64,000 nucleotides of DNA, taken from assembly GCA_040384625.1 (NCBI GenBank), contig JAZKIW010000108.1, forward strand, positions 1-64,000, in the 5' to 3' direction. The notes beneath the pieces are model-generated. The model searched no databases. It saw only the letters and a program-made list of their open reading frames with translations, and was not told the origin of the DNA. This DNA comes from CADEEN01 sp040384625. GTDB taxonomy: Bacteria; Pseudomonadota; Gammaproteobacteria; Burkholderiales; Burkholderiaceae_C. Shown here piece after piece: positions 52,041-60,992 of this stretch (position 1 is the first letter of the stretch; every line of letters starts with the position of its first letter). A program made the position numbers and the translations under genes.

Positions 52041-53083
52041 GGTTTCAGCGCCTTGGCCACCTGGGACACCAGGCCGGGTCCCTTGTAGATCAGCCCGGTG
52101 TAGATCTGGACCAGATTCGCGCCCGCCTTGACTTTCGACCGCGCATCGGCCGCGCCCATCACGCCACCGACGCCGATGATCGGGAAGGCCTTGCCCAGTT
52201 CGGCGCGCAGCAGGCGGATCACGCGGTTGCTGCCAGACAGCAGCGGCGCGCCCGACAGCCCGCCGGTTTCCTGGCCGTTGGGCAGATGGTGCACACCGTG
52301 GCGTGAAACCGTGGTGTTGGTCGCGATCACGCCGTCGATGCCGTGGCGCTTGAGCGTGGCGGCGATGACCTTGATCTGCTCCTCGTCCAGGTCCGGGGCG
52401 ATCTTGACGAAAATCGGCTTGTGGCCGTGCTCACGTTCGAGTTCGGCGCGCCGGCCGACCAGCATGTTGAGCAGCAGCTGCAGCTGCTCGTCGCTCTGCA
52501 GCGCGCGCAGGTTCTGCGTATTGGGGCTGGAGATGTTGATCGTGATGTAGTCCGCGTGCGGGTACACGCCGCGCATCGCCAGCAGGTAATCGTCGGCGGC
52601 CCGTTCGATCGGCGTGGCCGCGTTCTTGCCGATGTTCAGGCCGACGATCCCACCGGCGGCACGAAAGCGCTTCGCGCGCTGCACGTTGGCCAGGAAGGCT
52701 TCGAGCCCATCGTTGTTGAAGCCAAGACGGTTGATCAGTGCGTTGGCCGCCGGCACTCGGAACATGCGCGGCTTGGGGTTCCCCGCCTGCGCCAGGGGGG
52801 TCACGGTGCCGACCTCGATGAAGCCGAAGCCCATCGCGCCCAGGCCATCGATGCAGCGCCCGTTCTTGTCCAGCCCGGCCGCCAGGCCGACCCGGTTCGG
52901 AAAGGGCAGGCCGGCCACGACCACCGGGTCATCGACCCGCGGCTGTGCCCACAAGGCCTGCGCCGGCGTGTTCTGCAGGTGCGCGATGCTGCCCAGGGTC
53001 AGCTCGTGGGCGATTTCGGGATCGAGGCCGAACAGGAAAGGGCGGGTCAGGGCGTAGGGGACGAAGGCCATAATTTGCCGCAT
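52037..53083 (-). CDS. pyrD: Dihydroorotate dehydrogenase, class 2
   Basis: 348 residues; the ATG at 53071 is an alternative that removes four residues. The GLAAGLDKNGRCIDGLGAMG and VGTVTPLAQAGNPKPRMFR segments bind FMN, NISSPNTQNLRALQ contains the catalytic Ser region, and NTTVSRHGVHHLPNGQETGG the flavin-cap loop. Class 2 enzymes are peripheral membrane, quinone-linked enzymes that oxidise dihydroorotate to orotate in pyrimidine synthesis. Diverges from rpiA with a 26-base gap. Confidence 0.97.
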   Translation of the reverse strand: MRQIMAFVPYALTRPFLFGLDPEIAHELTLGSIAHLQNTPAQALWAQPRVDDPVVVAGLPFPNRVGLAAGLDKNGRCIDGLGAMGFGFIEVGTVTPLAQAGNPKPRMFRVPAANALINRLGFNNDGLEAFLANVQRAKRFRAAGGIVGLNIGKNAATPIERAADDYLLAMRGVYPHADYITINISSPNTQNLRALQSDEQLQLLLNMLVGRRAELEREHGHKPIFVKIAPDLDEEQIKVIAATLKRHGIDGVIATNTTVSRHGVHHLPNGQETGGLSGAPLLSGSNRVIRLLRAELGKAFPIIGVGGVMGAADARSKVKAGANLVQIYTGLIYKGPGLVSQVAKALKP

Positions 53084-53109
53084 TCTCGCAAACCGATCGA
53101 GGCTCGCGC

Positions 53110-53772
53110 ATGACCCAAGACGAACTCAAGACCCTGGTCGGCCAGGCCGCGTTGGCCCATGTCGTGGCCGGCAGCGTGGTCGGCGTGGGCACCGGCTCGA
53201 CGGTGAACAAGTTCATCGATGCGCTGGCCGGCATGAAGGATCGCATCGACGGCGCGGTGTCGAGCTCGGCTGCCAGCACGGCGCGCCTGCAGGCTCTGGG
53301 CATCCGCGTCTTCGATGCCAACCAGGTCGAGCGCATCCCGGTCTATGTCGATGGCGCCGACGAGATCGACGGACGCGGCTGCATGATCAAGGGCGGCGGC
53401 GCGGCGCTGACGCGCGAGAAGATCGTCGCCGATTTGGCCGAGCGCTTCGTCTGCATCGCCGACGAGAGCAAGCGCGTGGGCGTGCTCGGCTACTTTCCCT
53501 TGCCGGTCGAGGTGATCGAGATGGCGCGCGAGCAGGTGGTGCGACGCTTTCAGGCGCTCGGCGGTCGCGCTGTGCTGCGCGTCGGCGTCATTACCGACAA
53601 CGGGCACCCGCTGCTCGACGTGCATGGCCTTTCGATCACCGACCCGCTGGCGCTGGAGACCGAGATCAACCAATGGCCCGGCGTCGTCGCGGTCGGCATC
53701 TTCGCTCGGCACCGCGCGAGGATCTGTCTGCTCGGAACGGCTGACGGCGTGCAGCGGCTCGAGTTCGATTGA
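53110..53772 (+). CDS. rpiA: Ribose-5-phosphate isomerase A
   Basis: 220 residues. GVGTGSTVNKFIDALAG, the SSSAAS phosphate loop, DGADEID and MIKGGGAALTREKI are the RpiA signature, with the catalytic Glu and Lys in the last block. It interconverts ribose-5-P and ribulose-5-P in the pentose phosphate pathway. Its stop is four bases from the convergent mnmC stop. Confidence 0.97.
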   Translation: MTQDELKTLVGQAALAHVVAGSVVGVGTGSTVNKFIDALAGMKDRIDGAVSSSAASTARLQALGIRVFDANQVERIPVYVDGADEIDGRGCMIKGGGAALTREKIVADLAERFVCIADESKRVGVLGYFPLPVEVIEMAREQVVRRFQALGGRAVLRVGVITDNGHPLLDVHGLSITDPLALETEINQWPGVVAVGIFARHRARICLLGTADGVQRLEFD

Positions 53773-53775
53773 GGC

Positions 53776-55674
53776 TCAGGCGCGCAACAGCCAGCGCGCC
53801 GGGTCGATGGCGTCCGCGAGGTCGGCTTCGAGCGGCCATGGTGCGCCGCTGACTTGAGCCGCGATGAGGTCTGCGCACAGGGTGGCCGTGGTCAGTCCAC
53901 GCGAGCCGAGTCCGCAGTGCAGCCACAGGCCAGGCTGGCGCGGCAGCAGGCGCGGGGCGTCGGCACGCGGCGGGCGGGCGGCGCCGAGGGCCGGTGCCCG
54001 CCCGACCAGGGGCAGCCGATCGGTCGCGGTCGCGCGCCAGCCGACGCGCCCGTGCAGACCCTGGATGTCGGGCAATGCGGCCTCGCCGATCAGCCGAGCC
54101 GCCCTGTCGCGGTTGTCGCAGTGATCGCTTTCGCGCAGCGCGGGCTCGCTGTCAGAGACCTGCTGAGTGGCACCGAACACGAGTTGGCCGCCGGGCAGGG
54201 TCAGCACATAGCCTCCACCGGCGATCGGCACGCGCGGTGCGGACACCGCGGCGCTGGTGGTCCAGCTGAGTTGGCCACGCAGGTCCCGCAGCCACGCCGA
54301 TGGCAAGCCGGCCAGGCGCAAGGCGTCGGAGGCATTGGCCAGCACGAGCAGCGGCGCATCACCGAGGACTTGCTCATCGCCATCGAACAGGCGCCACACC
54401 GAACCGTCCTGAGCGATGCGTTGCGCCCGACGGTTGCCGCGCCAGGTCACGCCAGGTGTGGACAGCCAGTGGCGCACTAGCGCCGCCGGGTCGATCCAGC
54501 CGCCGCCAGGGTAGTACCAGGCGGGCTGCGACAGCGCGAGGCCCGCGTAAGCCGAAACCTCGGCCGACGTCAGCGCCTGCACGTAGCGCGCGGGCAGGGC
54601 CTGGCGCGCCAGCAGCGCGTGCATCGCCAGCGGCGGCAGACGCGACTCCAGGCGCAGCAGGCCGTCGAGGCCCGCGGCCACACCGGCGGCCTGTGCGCCG
54701 CACATGATGGGTTGTGCCGCCAGCGCCGCGGCGCGCAACAGGCGGGCGTGCGGTCCGTCATGGCCCATCACGGCGCCGTGGAACAAGCCGGCTGGGTTGC
54801 CAGAGCCTTCTGCGGCCGGTGCTGCATGCTGGTCGAACACGGTGCAGGCAATCCCCTGCAGGGCGAGGGCGCGCGCCGTGGCAGCGCCGGCGAGCCCGCC
54901 GCCGACAACCAGGGCATGCGTTGGCGCCTGCGTGGGCAGGACGCGGCCCGGCGGTGCCGGTGCGCGGAAGCGCGGGGCAAAGCGCGCCAGCGTGATGTCG
55001 CGCTTGCCGCCGCTGCCCGGCGCGACCCGGACGGCGAAACCCGCGTTCTGAAGGCCCTCGCGCACCGCATGCGCGGCGCTCCAGGTGGCCACAGTCGCGT
55101 CGGGTGCGGCCAGCCGGGTGAGCATCGCAAACACGCCGCGGTCCCACATCGCCGGGTTGCGCGCTGGCGCGAAGCCGTCGAGATAGAAGGCGTCGACACG
55201 AGCCACCAGTTCGCGCGCCCAGGCCTGCACATCGCCGAAGGCCAGCAGCAGGCGCACGCGCCCGGCCTCGAAGTCGAGGATGTGCAGGTTGCAGGTGGCG
55301 GGGGGCCAAGCGCCGATCAGCTGCTGCGCGAGCCCGGGCGCCGGCGATGCGGCGTGCGCGCGCACCAAGTCGGCTTGCGCCAGTGGATGCTTCTCGATCG
55401 AGACGAAGCACAGACGTCCGCATCGCGAAGGGTCGTCGCGCCATGCGGCCCATGTGGCGAGAAAGTTGTTGCCCAGCCCGAAGCCGGTTTCGAGGATCGT
55501 GAAGCGCTCCCGTTCGCGCCAGCGTGCGGGCAACTCGTTGCCGGCCAGGAAGACCTGCCGTGCCTGGGTGAAGGCGCCGCTGCGCGGGTGGTAGATGTCG
55601 TCGAAGGCGGGGGCGCGGGCAGCCTCGGGATCGTCGAAGTCGACCGCGGCGGCGGCGATTGGGGCGGTCCTCAC
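53776..55674 (-). CDS. mnmC: Bifunctional tRNA 5-methylaminomethyl-2-thiouridine biosynthesis protein MnmC
   Basis: 632 residues from the GTG at 55674, overlapping the TGA of the DUF3445 gene (GTGA). The N-terminal methyltransferase domain has FDDIYHPRSGAFTQARQVFL, ILETGFGLGNNFLATWAAWR and VDAFYLDGFAPARNPAMWD, typical of MnmC2. The C-terminal oxidase domain has ALVVGGGLAGAATARALALQ (FAD motif) and GWRATATDRLPLVGRAP, as in MnmC1. It removes carboxymethyl and then methylates U34 of several tRNAs. Convergent with rpiA. Confidence 0.95.
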   Translation of the reverse strand: MRTAPIAAAAVDFDDPEAARAPAFDDIYHPRSGAFTQARQVFLAGNELPARWRERERFTILETGFGLGNNFLATWAAWRDDPSRCGRLCFVSIEKHPLAQADLVRAHAASPAPGLAQQLIGAWPPATCNLHILDFEAGRVRLLLAFGDVQAWARELVARVDAFYLDGFAPARNPAMWDRGVFAMLTRLAAPDATVATWSAAHAVREGLQNAGFAVRVAPGSGGKRDITLARFAPRFRAPAPPGRVLPTQAPTHALVVGGGLAGAATARALALQGIACTVFDQHAAPAAEGSGNPAGLFHGAVMGHDGPHARLLRAAALAAQPIMCGAQAAGVAAGLDGLLRLESRLPPLAMHALLARQALPARYVQALTSAEVSAYAGLALSQPAWYYPGGGWIDPAALVRHWLSTPGVTWRGNRRAQRIAQDGSVWRLFDGDEQVLGDAPLLVLANASDALRLAGLPSAWLRDLRGQLSWTTSAAVSAPRVPIAGGGYVLTLPGGQLVFGATQQVSDSEPALRESDHCDNRDRAARLIGEAALPDIQGLHGRVGWRATATDRLPLVGRAPALGAARPPRADAPRLLPRQPGLWLHCGLGSRGLTTATLCADLIAAQVSGAPWPLEADLADAIDPARWLLRA

Positions 55675-56618
55675 GCGGCCCGCACTGCAAGCCAGGCCAG
55701 CAACGCCTCGCGCACGGCGCTCAGGCTGCGATAGGCCAGCACCGCCTCGCTCATCGTGGCGATGGCCTCGTGCAGGCGCGCGGCCTTGTCGGCGCTGTCG
55801 ATCGCCGCAGCCAACGTTTCGATCTGGACGTGGATCGTGAACACGGCTTGCGATTGATCGGGCAGGGCGATGAAGGTCTGCCGCTCGGTGCGCCACCAGG
55901 CGCGCGGGGCACGCGGATCAGCGAACGTGTCGTCCTGCCACGGGCTGTGATCGACGGTCGCCGGGTGCGCGTTCAGGCGCGGATGGCGGGTGACGTTCCA
56001 GACGAATCGTTCCCAGCGCTCGGGCCCGCAGACCATGCGCATCAGGTGGTCGCCGGCGCGCAGCAGCAGGGCGTTGTCCGCGACGGGCGCATGGACTTCG
56101 CGAAAGTGGCGGCCGATCTTGTCCTGAGGTGCCCAGTGTGAAGGCAGGGTCACCGCCAGCCAGGGCAGGGTGCCGCTGGCGCCATCGACCAGGGCAAAGT
56201 CTTCGACAAAGCTCAGGCACAGCAAACCGGCGAGGCGCCACTCGCCTGGCAGGCCGCGCAGACAGCGACCGATCTCGTCGCCTAGGCCGAAGCTGCCGCT
56301 GGCCAGGTCGTCCACGCTGTCGCCATGGACCGCGACGCCGAGGCTCGGGGCGCAGGCGCGCTCACCGTCCCACTGAAAGGTGGCGGGTTGCTCGGCAGCA
56401 GCGTGAGCGGCCAGCGCATGGAGCACCGGACCAGGATCGAAGCTCCTCACGACCTGCAGGGCCAGGGCCGGTGCTGCCGACAGCACGGCGAGCTTTTCGC
56501 GCTGGTGGCGCGAACCGGCGGCCAGTGGCGTCAAGTGCGTGGCAGCGTCGGCCATGCGGCGCAGGCCGGGTTGCATGCGAAAGGGGGCGCTGACAGCAGC
56601 GTCGAAGTCGAAGCTCAT
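55671..56618 (-). CDS. DUF3445 protein, heme-dependent oxidative N-demethylase-like
   Basis: 315 residues. The blocks FALVDGASGTLPWLAVTLPS and HWAPQDKIGRHFREVHAPVA, followed by WERFVWNVTRHPRLNAHPA, match DUF3445, the family whose characterised member is the heme subunit of an oxidative N-demethylase. The usual partner flavin and reductase genes are not adjacent, so this could be a stand-alone relative with a different substrate. The gene overlaps the downstream mnmC start by four bases and diverges from a DUF456 gene with a 105-base gap. Confidence 0.85.
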   Translation of the reverse strand: MSFDFDAAVSAPFRMQPGLRRMADAATHLTPLAAGSRHQREKLAVLSAAPALALQVVRSFDPGPVLHALAAHAAAEQPATFQWDGERACAPSLGVAVHGDSVDDLASGSFGLGDEIGRCLRGLPGEWRLAGLLCLSFVEDFALVDGASGTLPWLAVTLPSHWAPQDKIGRHFREVHAPVADNALLLRAGDHLMRMVCGPERWERFVWNVTRHPRLNAHPATVDHSPWQDDTFADPRAPRAWWRTERQTFIALPDQSQAVFTIHVQIETLAAAIDSADKAARLHEAIATMSEAVLAYRSLSAVREALLAWLAVRAA

Positions 56619-56723
56619 CGATCAGGTTTCGTCTCGCACGCAGCGTGGCTGTGCCGGCTTGAAGTTGCGCGGTCCGCCGCCATCTGGCGTTCGTCGCGGT
56701 CAGCACAGGAGTTTGCCTTGCCC

Positions 56724-57239
56724 ATGGACATGCAGTGGTTGGCTTGGGCGGGCGTGTTCCTGCTGATTGTGGTCGGTCTGGCCGGTACGGTCCTGCCGGC
56801 CTTGCCCGGTACGGTGTTGGTGTTCGCCGGCGTGTTCCTCGGCGCGTGGCTCGACGACTTCAGCCGCGTGCCGGTGTGGGTGGTGGCGGTCTGCGGCGTG
56901 CTCGCAGCGCTGGCCTGGGCGACCGACTTCGTTGCCGCGATGCTCGGTGCCAAACGGGTGGCGGCGAGCGCTTGGGCGCTCGCCGGCGCTGCCGCCGGCA
57001 CCATCGCCGGTGTCTTCACCGGCTTCATCGGCCTGTTGTTCCTGCCGCTGGCAGGCGCGATGGCGGGCGAATGGTGGGCCCAACAGCGCAAGGCCGCGCG
57101 GACGTCGCATGCCGACGACGCCAAGCGCGCCTTGGAAGTCGGCGTCGCGACCTGGCTCGGCCTGATGATCGGCACCGCGGTCAAGCTGGCACTGGTGCTG
57201 GCGATGGTCGGCGCGTTCGCGCTGGCATCTTTCTTTTAG
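56724..57239 (+). CDS. DUF456 membrane protein
   Basis: 171 residues. The pattern WAGVFLLIVVGLAGTVLPAL with PGTVLVFAGVFLGAW at the N-terminus, followed by Gly/Ala-rich helices (ASAWALAGAAAGTIAGVFTG, FIGLLFLPLAGAMAGEWWAQ), is the DUF456 signature. Four to five membrane helices are predicted; function unknown. An upstream in-frame extension to 56325 is rejected because it runs through the divergent gene. Convergent with efp, with a bidirectional terminator-like hairpin in between. Confidence 0.85.
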   Translation: MDMQWLAWAGVFLLIVVGLAGTVLPALPGTVLVFAGVFLGAWLDDFSRVPVWVVAVCGVLAALAWATDFVAAMLGAKRVAASAWALAGAAAGTIAGVFTGFIGLLFLPLAGAMAGEWWAQQRKAARTSHADDAKRALEVGVATWLGLMIGTAVKLALVLAMVGAFALASFF

Positions 57240-57249
57240 CCAAAGAGAA

Positions 57250-57268
57250 GGGCGCCCATCGGGCGCCC
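57250..57268. terminator. Bidirectional terminator-like hairpin between DUF456 and efp
   Basis: GGGCGCCC at 57250-57257 and again at 57261-57268 pair with each other around a three-base ATC loop; both arms are also self-complementary. Pyrimidine-rich tails lie on each side (TGTCCTTCTT after it on the plus strand, TTCTCTTTGG after it on the minus strand), consistent with a terminator serving both convergent genes. Confidence 0.7.
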
Positions 57269-57290
57269 GCTGTCCTTCTTGCTGAAGGCG

Positions 57291-57842
57291 TCATACTCTC
57301 TTGCGGTACTCGTGCGTGCGGGTATCGATTTCGATCTTGTCGCCGTTCTCGACGAACAGCGGCACCGCGATCTCGAAACCGGTGGCGATCTTGGCCGGCT
57401 TCATGACCTTGCCTGAGGTGTCACCCTTGACGGCGGGCTCGGTCACCACTTCACGGACGACCGAGGTCGGCAGTTCAACTGAGATCGCCTTGCCGTCGTA
57501 GAACACCACTTCGACCGGCATGCCGTCTTCGAGGTAGTTGATGGCGTCACCCATGTTCTCGGACTCGACTTCGAACTGGTTGTACTCGGCGTCCATGAAG
57601 GCGTACATCGGATCGGCGAAGTAGGAGTAGGTGCACTCCTTTTTGTCGAGGACGATCTGGTCCATCTTGTCGTCTGCCTTGAACACGAGTTCGGCGCCCG
57701 AGCCGTTGAGCAGGTTCTTCATCTTCATGCGCACGGTGGCCGAATTGCGGCCGCCGCGGCTGTACTCGGTCTTCAGCACGACCATCGGGTCCTTGCCCTG
57801 CATGATGACGTTGCCGGCGCGGATCTCTTGAGCGATTTTCAT
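57291..57842 (-). CDS. efp: Translation elongation factor P (EarP-type)
   Basis: 183 residues from the ATG at 57842. The N-terminal domain carries Arg32 in SRGGRNSATVRMK, the residue that EarP rhamnosylates (E. coli has Lys34 here). Later KKECTYSYFADPMYAFMDAE, VEVVFYDGKAISVELP and ISVELPTSV are typical EF-P stretches. EF-P relieves ribosome stalling at consecutive prolines. It follows the earP gene on the same strand after 67 bases, so the modifier and its target share an operon. Confidence 0.97.
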   Translation of the reverse strand: MKIAQEIRAGNVIMQGKDPMVVLKTEYSRGGRNSATVRMKMKNLLNGSGAELVFKADDKMDQIVLDKKECTYSYFADPMYAFMDAEYNQFEVESENMGDAINYLEDGMPVEVVFYDGKAISVELPTSVVREVVTEPAVKGDTSGKVMKPAKIATGFEIAVPLFVENGDKIEIDTRTHEYRKRV

Positions 57843-57909
57843 GATGTCTTGCGAGGTTGAAGTGGGGTGCAACGCTGGTGACGAACCGGAGCGCGCAAAG
57901 CCCACAATT

Positions 57910-58968
57910 CTACCGTTTTGTGGCGACGAAGCGCAGCAGTTGGCTACCGAGGTCGCCCTGGTCCGTCAGGCGCTGGCGCCACGCCTGGCACAGTGCATGC
58001 CAATCCGGAGCCTCGGGCAAGCCCTCCGGCCAGTCGGCCAGACCGTTCCAGGCCCGCCACAGCTGGCGCACTGCCGCCGCGAGGACCGGGCTTGCGCCGG
58101 TCGTCAGGCGCTTCAGCAGCGCATCGAGCTTGACGGCGTGTGCAGCGCCGGCTTGGGCGTAGATCTGCCACACGAAGGGCACGCCGGCCCACATGGCGCG
58201 CACGATCGAGTCCTCGCCGCGCGCGAAGTTCAGGTTGCAGGCGCGCAGCAGGCGGTCGTAGCCGGGTTGATCGAACCAGGGCAAGGCATGCGCCCGGAGG
58301 TGCCGACCGCGCCGCCCCTGCGCGTCGAACAGGGCCCGGGCCGGCGCCTGCGCGGCGCCGGCCGCCAACAACAGCAGCGTCGGCTCCTGATCGAGCCGCT
58401 GAAACAGACCTTCGAGCGGCGCATCGGCGTAGGCGAAGAGGCTGACGCGGCGCTCGTTCGCGCGCAGCGGCACGCCGTGCGCTGCCAGCCAGTCCAGGTC
58501 TTGGGGGGCGCCGGATTCGAGTGCGCGCGCCTCTCGTAATAGGCCGCCGCTCTCGGGCGTGAAGCCCGGGTAGTAGAACCACTTGCGCAGCCCCGCGCCG
58601 GGGCCGTGCTGCTGAGGCGAGAGCAGGCCGTGGCTGCGATCGACATAGGGCTCCGCGCTGAGGTACTCGAGGTTGATCCAAACCGGCGGCATGGGCATCG
58701 CGGCCATGCGGGCCACGAACCTGGGCGGCGGGTCGCAGCCGAAGGCCTCGACCACCGCATCGCCAGGCTCGAAGTCGGGCAGGGGATCGACCCAGCGGAT
58801 GACGCTGACGCCGAAGGCCCCGCGCGGCGCCATCCAGGCCAGCGCGAGCGGGTCGTCGACCCAGAGGCGCACGGTCTCTCCGCGCGAACCGAGGTCGGCA
58901 GCCAGGCGCCAGCACACTCCCAGGTCGCCGTGGTTGTCGATGACGCGGCAGAACAGGTCCCATCGCAT
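57910..58968 (-). CDS. earP: EF-P arginine rhamnosyltransferase EarP
   Basis: 352 residues. The N-terminal NHGDLGVCWRLAADLGSRGE, with Asp11/Asp15 positions that correspond to catalytic aspartates in EarP, and the C-terminal CNLNFARGEDSIVRAMWAG (dTDP-rhamnose-binding ARGEDS) are diagnostic. EarP is a GT-B inverting glycosyltransferase that adds rhamnose to Arg32 of EF-P. Encoded directly before efp and divergent from uvrC, the common arrangement in beta- and gammaproteobacteria. Confidence 0.95.
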   Translation of the reverse strand: MRWDLFCRVIDNHGDLGVCWRLAADLGSRGETVRLWVDDPLALAWMAPRGAFGVSVIRWVDPLPDFEPGDAVVEAFGCDPPPRFVARMAAMPMPPVWINLEYLSAEPYVDRSHGLLSPQQHGPGAGLRKWFYYPGFTPESGGLLREARALESGAPQDLDWLAAHGVPLRANERRVSLFAYADAPLEGLFQRLDQEPTLLLLAAGAAQAPARALFDAQGRRGRHLRAHALPWFDQPGYDRLLRACNLNFARGEDSIVRAMWAGVPFVWQIYAQAGAAHAVKLDALLKRLTTGASPVLAAAVRQLWRAWNGLADWPEGLPEAPDWHALCQAWRQRLTDQGDLGSQLLRFVATKR

Positions 58969-59002
58969 CGGGCGATTATCGACATCACGATAATTGCACC
59001 CG

Positions 59003-60895
59003 ATGAGCGAACCGACACGACCCGACGCTGGCGACGAGCGCCTGCTTGCCGAGGTTGCTGCGCTGCCGCAGCGACCAGGGGTCTATCGCTATTTCGACGC
59101 GGCAGGGGCGGTGCTCTATGTCGGCAAGGCGCGCAACCTCAGGAAGCGCGTCTCGAGCTACTTCCAGAAGGACCATGCCGGCACCCGCATCGGCCTGATG
59201 GTGGCGCGCATCGCGCGCCTGGAGACGACCGTGGTGCGCAGCGAGGCCGAAGCCTTGCTGCTCGAGAACAACCTGATCAAGGCACTCAGTCCGCGCTTCA
59301 ACATCCTCTTTCGCGACGACAAGAGCTATCCGTACCTGAAGCTGGTTTCGGGGACGTTCCCGAGGGTCGCGTACTACCGCGGTGCGGTCGACAAAAAGCA
59401 CCGCTATTTCGGCCCCTACCCGAGCGCCTGGGCGGTCAAGGAGTCGATCCAGCTTATTCAGAAGGTGTTCCGACTGCGCACCTGCGAAGACACCGTGTTC
59501 GCCAACCGCTCGCGGCCCTGCCTGCTATACCAGATTCGGCGCTGCACCGGCCCTTGCGTGGGCTTGATCACGGCCGAAGATTACGCGCGTGACGTGGCCG
59601 ATACCGAGCGCTTTCTGCGCGGCGACACCGAGGCCGTGCTCGACGACCTGCAGCAACGCATGATGGCCCACGCCGATCGGCTCGAGTACGAGCAGGCGGC
59701 TGAATTGCGCAACCAGATCGAATCGCTGGCCCGGGTGCTGCACCAGCAGGCGGTCGACGCCAGCAGCCTGGGTTCGAGCGACAAGGACGTCGACATCCTG
59801 GCCGTCCAGGTGCACGGCGGCCGGGCCTGTGTCAACCTGGCCATGGTGCGCGGCGGCCGGCATCTTGGCGACCGGGCCTACTTTCCGAGCCATGTCGACG
59901 ATGCAGCCGCACTGGCAGAGGGCACTGCCCCCGAAGTGCAGGTGCTGGAAGCCTTCATCGCACAGCATTACCTCGACGGCTTCGTGCCGCCGCAGTTGTT
60001 GACCAGCCATGCCGTCGATGCGGCCCTGCTGGGTGCGCTGGCCGAGCACAGCGGGGTAAAGGTCACGGCAACGCAGCAGCCGCGTGAACAGCGCCGGGTC
60101 TGGCTGGAGATGGCCGTCAACGGTGCTCAGATCGCGCTGGCGCGCCTGCTGGCTGAAGAAGGCTCGCAACGCGAGCGCACCCGTGCGCTGGCCGAAGTGC
60201 TGGCACTCGAGGTGGCCGATCTCGACACCTTGCGTATCGAGTGTTTCGACATCAGCCACACGGCGGGCGAGGCGGCCCAGGCAAGCTGTGTGGTGTTCGA
60301 GAACCACCAGATGCAGAGTGCCCAGTACCGCCGCTACAACATCGAAGGCATCACCGGCGGCGACGACTACGCGGCCATGCGCCAGGTGCTGATGCGCAGA
60401 TATGCGAAGCTGGCTGAGGCCTTGAGCACGGGCACTGCGCAGGTTCGTCTGCCCGATCTGGTGCTGATCGATGGCGGCCGCGGCCAGGTGTCGATGGCGC
60501 GCGAGGTGTTCGCGGAACTCGGCCTGGATCTGTCGCTGATCGTCGGGGTCGAGAAGGGCGAGGGCCGCAAGGTCGGTCTCGAAGAACTGGTCTTCGCGGA
60601 CGGCCGCCCCAAGGCCGCCCTGGCGCCCGACTCTGCGGCCCTGATGCTGGTGGCCCAGATCCGCGACGAGGCGCATCGCTTCGCCATCACGGGCATGCGT
60701 GCCAGACGGGCTCGCGTGCGCACCGGTGCGAGCCAGCTCGAAGAGATCGCGGGTGTCGGGCCGAAGAAGCGCGCCCGCCTGCTTCAACGATTCGGCGGTG
60801 TTCGCGGGGTGTCCAATGCCAGCGTCGCCGATCTGGCAAGCGTCGATGGCATCTCCAAACCGCTGGCCGAGGAGATCTACCGTGCGCTTCACTAG
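59003..60895 (+). CDS. uvrC: UvrABC excinuclease subunit C
   Basis: 630 residues from the ATG at 59003. The GIY-YIG nuclease domain is GVYRYFDAAGAVLYVGKARN plus LRKRVSSYFQKDHAG; a UVR segment (ADRLEYEQAAELRNQIESLA) follows; the RNase H-like C-terminal nuclease has DTLRIECFDISHTAGEAAQA and LPDLVLIDGGRGQVSMAREV; and the C-terminus ends in helix-hairpin-helix motifs (LEEIAGVGPKKRARLLQRFG). It makes both incisions in nucleotide excision repair. Diverges from earP with a short gap. Confidence 0.97.
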   Translation: MSEPTRPDAGDERLLAEVAALPQRPGVYRYFDAAGAVLYVGKARNLRKRVSSYFQKDHAGTRIGLMVARIARLETTVVRSEAEALLLENNLIKALSPRFNILFRDDKSYPYLKLVSGTFPRVAYYRGAVDKKHRYFGPYPSAWAVKESIQLIQKVFRLRTCEDTVFANRSRPCLLYQIRRCTGPCVGLITAEDYARDVADTERFLRGDTEAVLDDLQQRMMAHADRLEYEQAAELRNQIESLARVLHQQAVDASSLGSSDKDVDILAVQVHGGRACVNLAMVRGGRHLGDRAYFPSHVDDAAALAEGTAPEVQVLEAFIAQHYLDGFVPPQLLTSHAVDAALLGALAEHSGVKVTATQQPREQRRVWLEMAVNGAQIALARLLAEEGSQRERTRALAEVLALEVADLDTLRIECFDISHTAGEAAQASCVVFENHQMQSAQYRRYNIEGITGGDDYAAMRQVLMRRYAKLAEALSTGTAQVRLPDLVLIDGGRGQVSMAREVFAELGLDLSLIVGVEKGEGRKVGLEELVFADGRPKAALAPDSAALMLVAQIRDEAHRFAITGMRARRARVRTGASQLEEIAGVGPKKRARLLQRFGGVRGVSNASVADLASVDGISKPLAEEIYRALH

Positions 60896-60972
60896 CCCAC
60901 CCCCGAAGCGGCTGCGCCGCTCCCCCTCAAGGGGGCGCCGCTGGCGGACCGGCGGAGCCGGATCCGCGGCGG
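60896..60972. repeat. Multi-hairpin GC-rich intergenic repeat (REP-like)
   Basis: Immediately after the uvrC stop, three consecutive stem-loops occur: GCGGC-TGC-GCCGC (60908-60920), CCCCCT-CA-AGGGGG-like (60922-60935) and an imperfect 10 bp stem GCGGACCGGC/GCCGGATCCGC (60944-60967). I recall near-identical sequences scattered between genes in Comamonadaceae-type genomes, which makes this a dispersed repeat; that is memory, not a search. It may be a REP element acting as a terminator or a mobile MITE-like unit. Confidence 0.65.
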
Positions 60973-60992
60973 TTGCTTGGAAGGCGGGTGCG

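Noticed and set aside
56325..56723. N-terminal extension of the DUF456 gene
   Set aside because: It runs through the divergent DUF3445 gene and has no hydrophobic or conserved content; the short form gives the usual DUF456 length.
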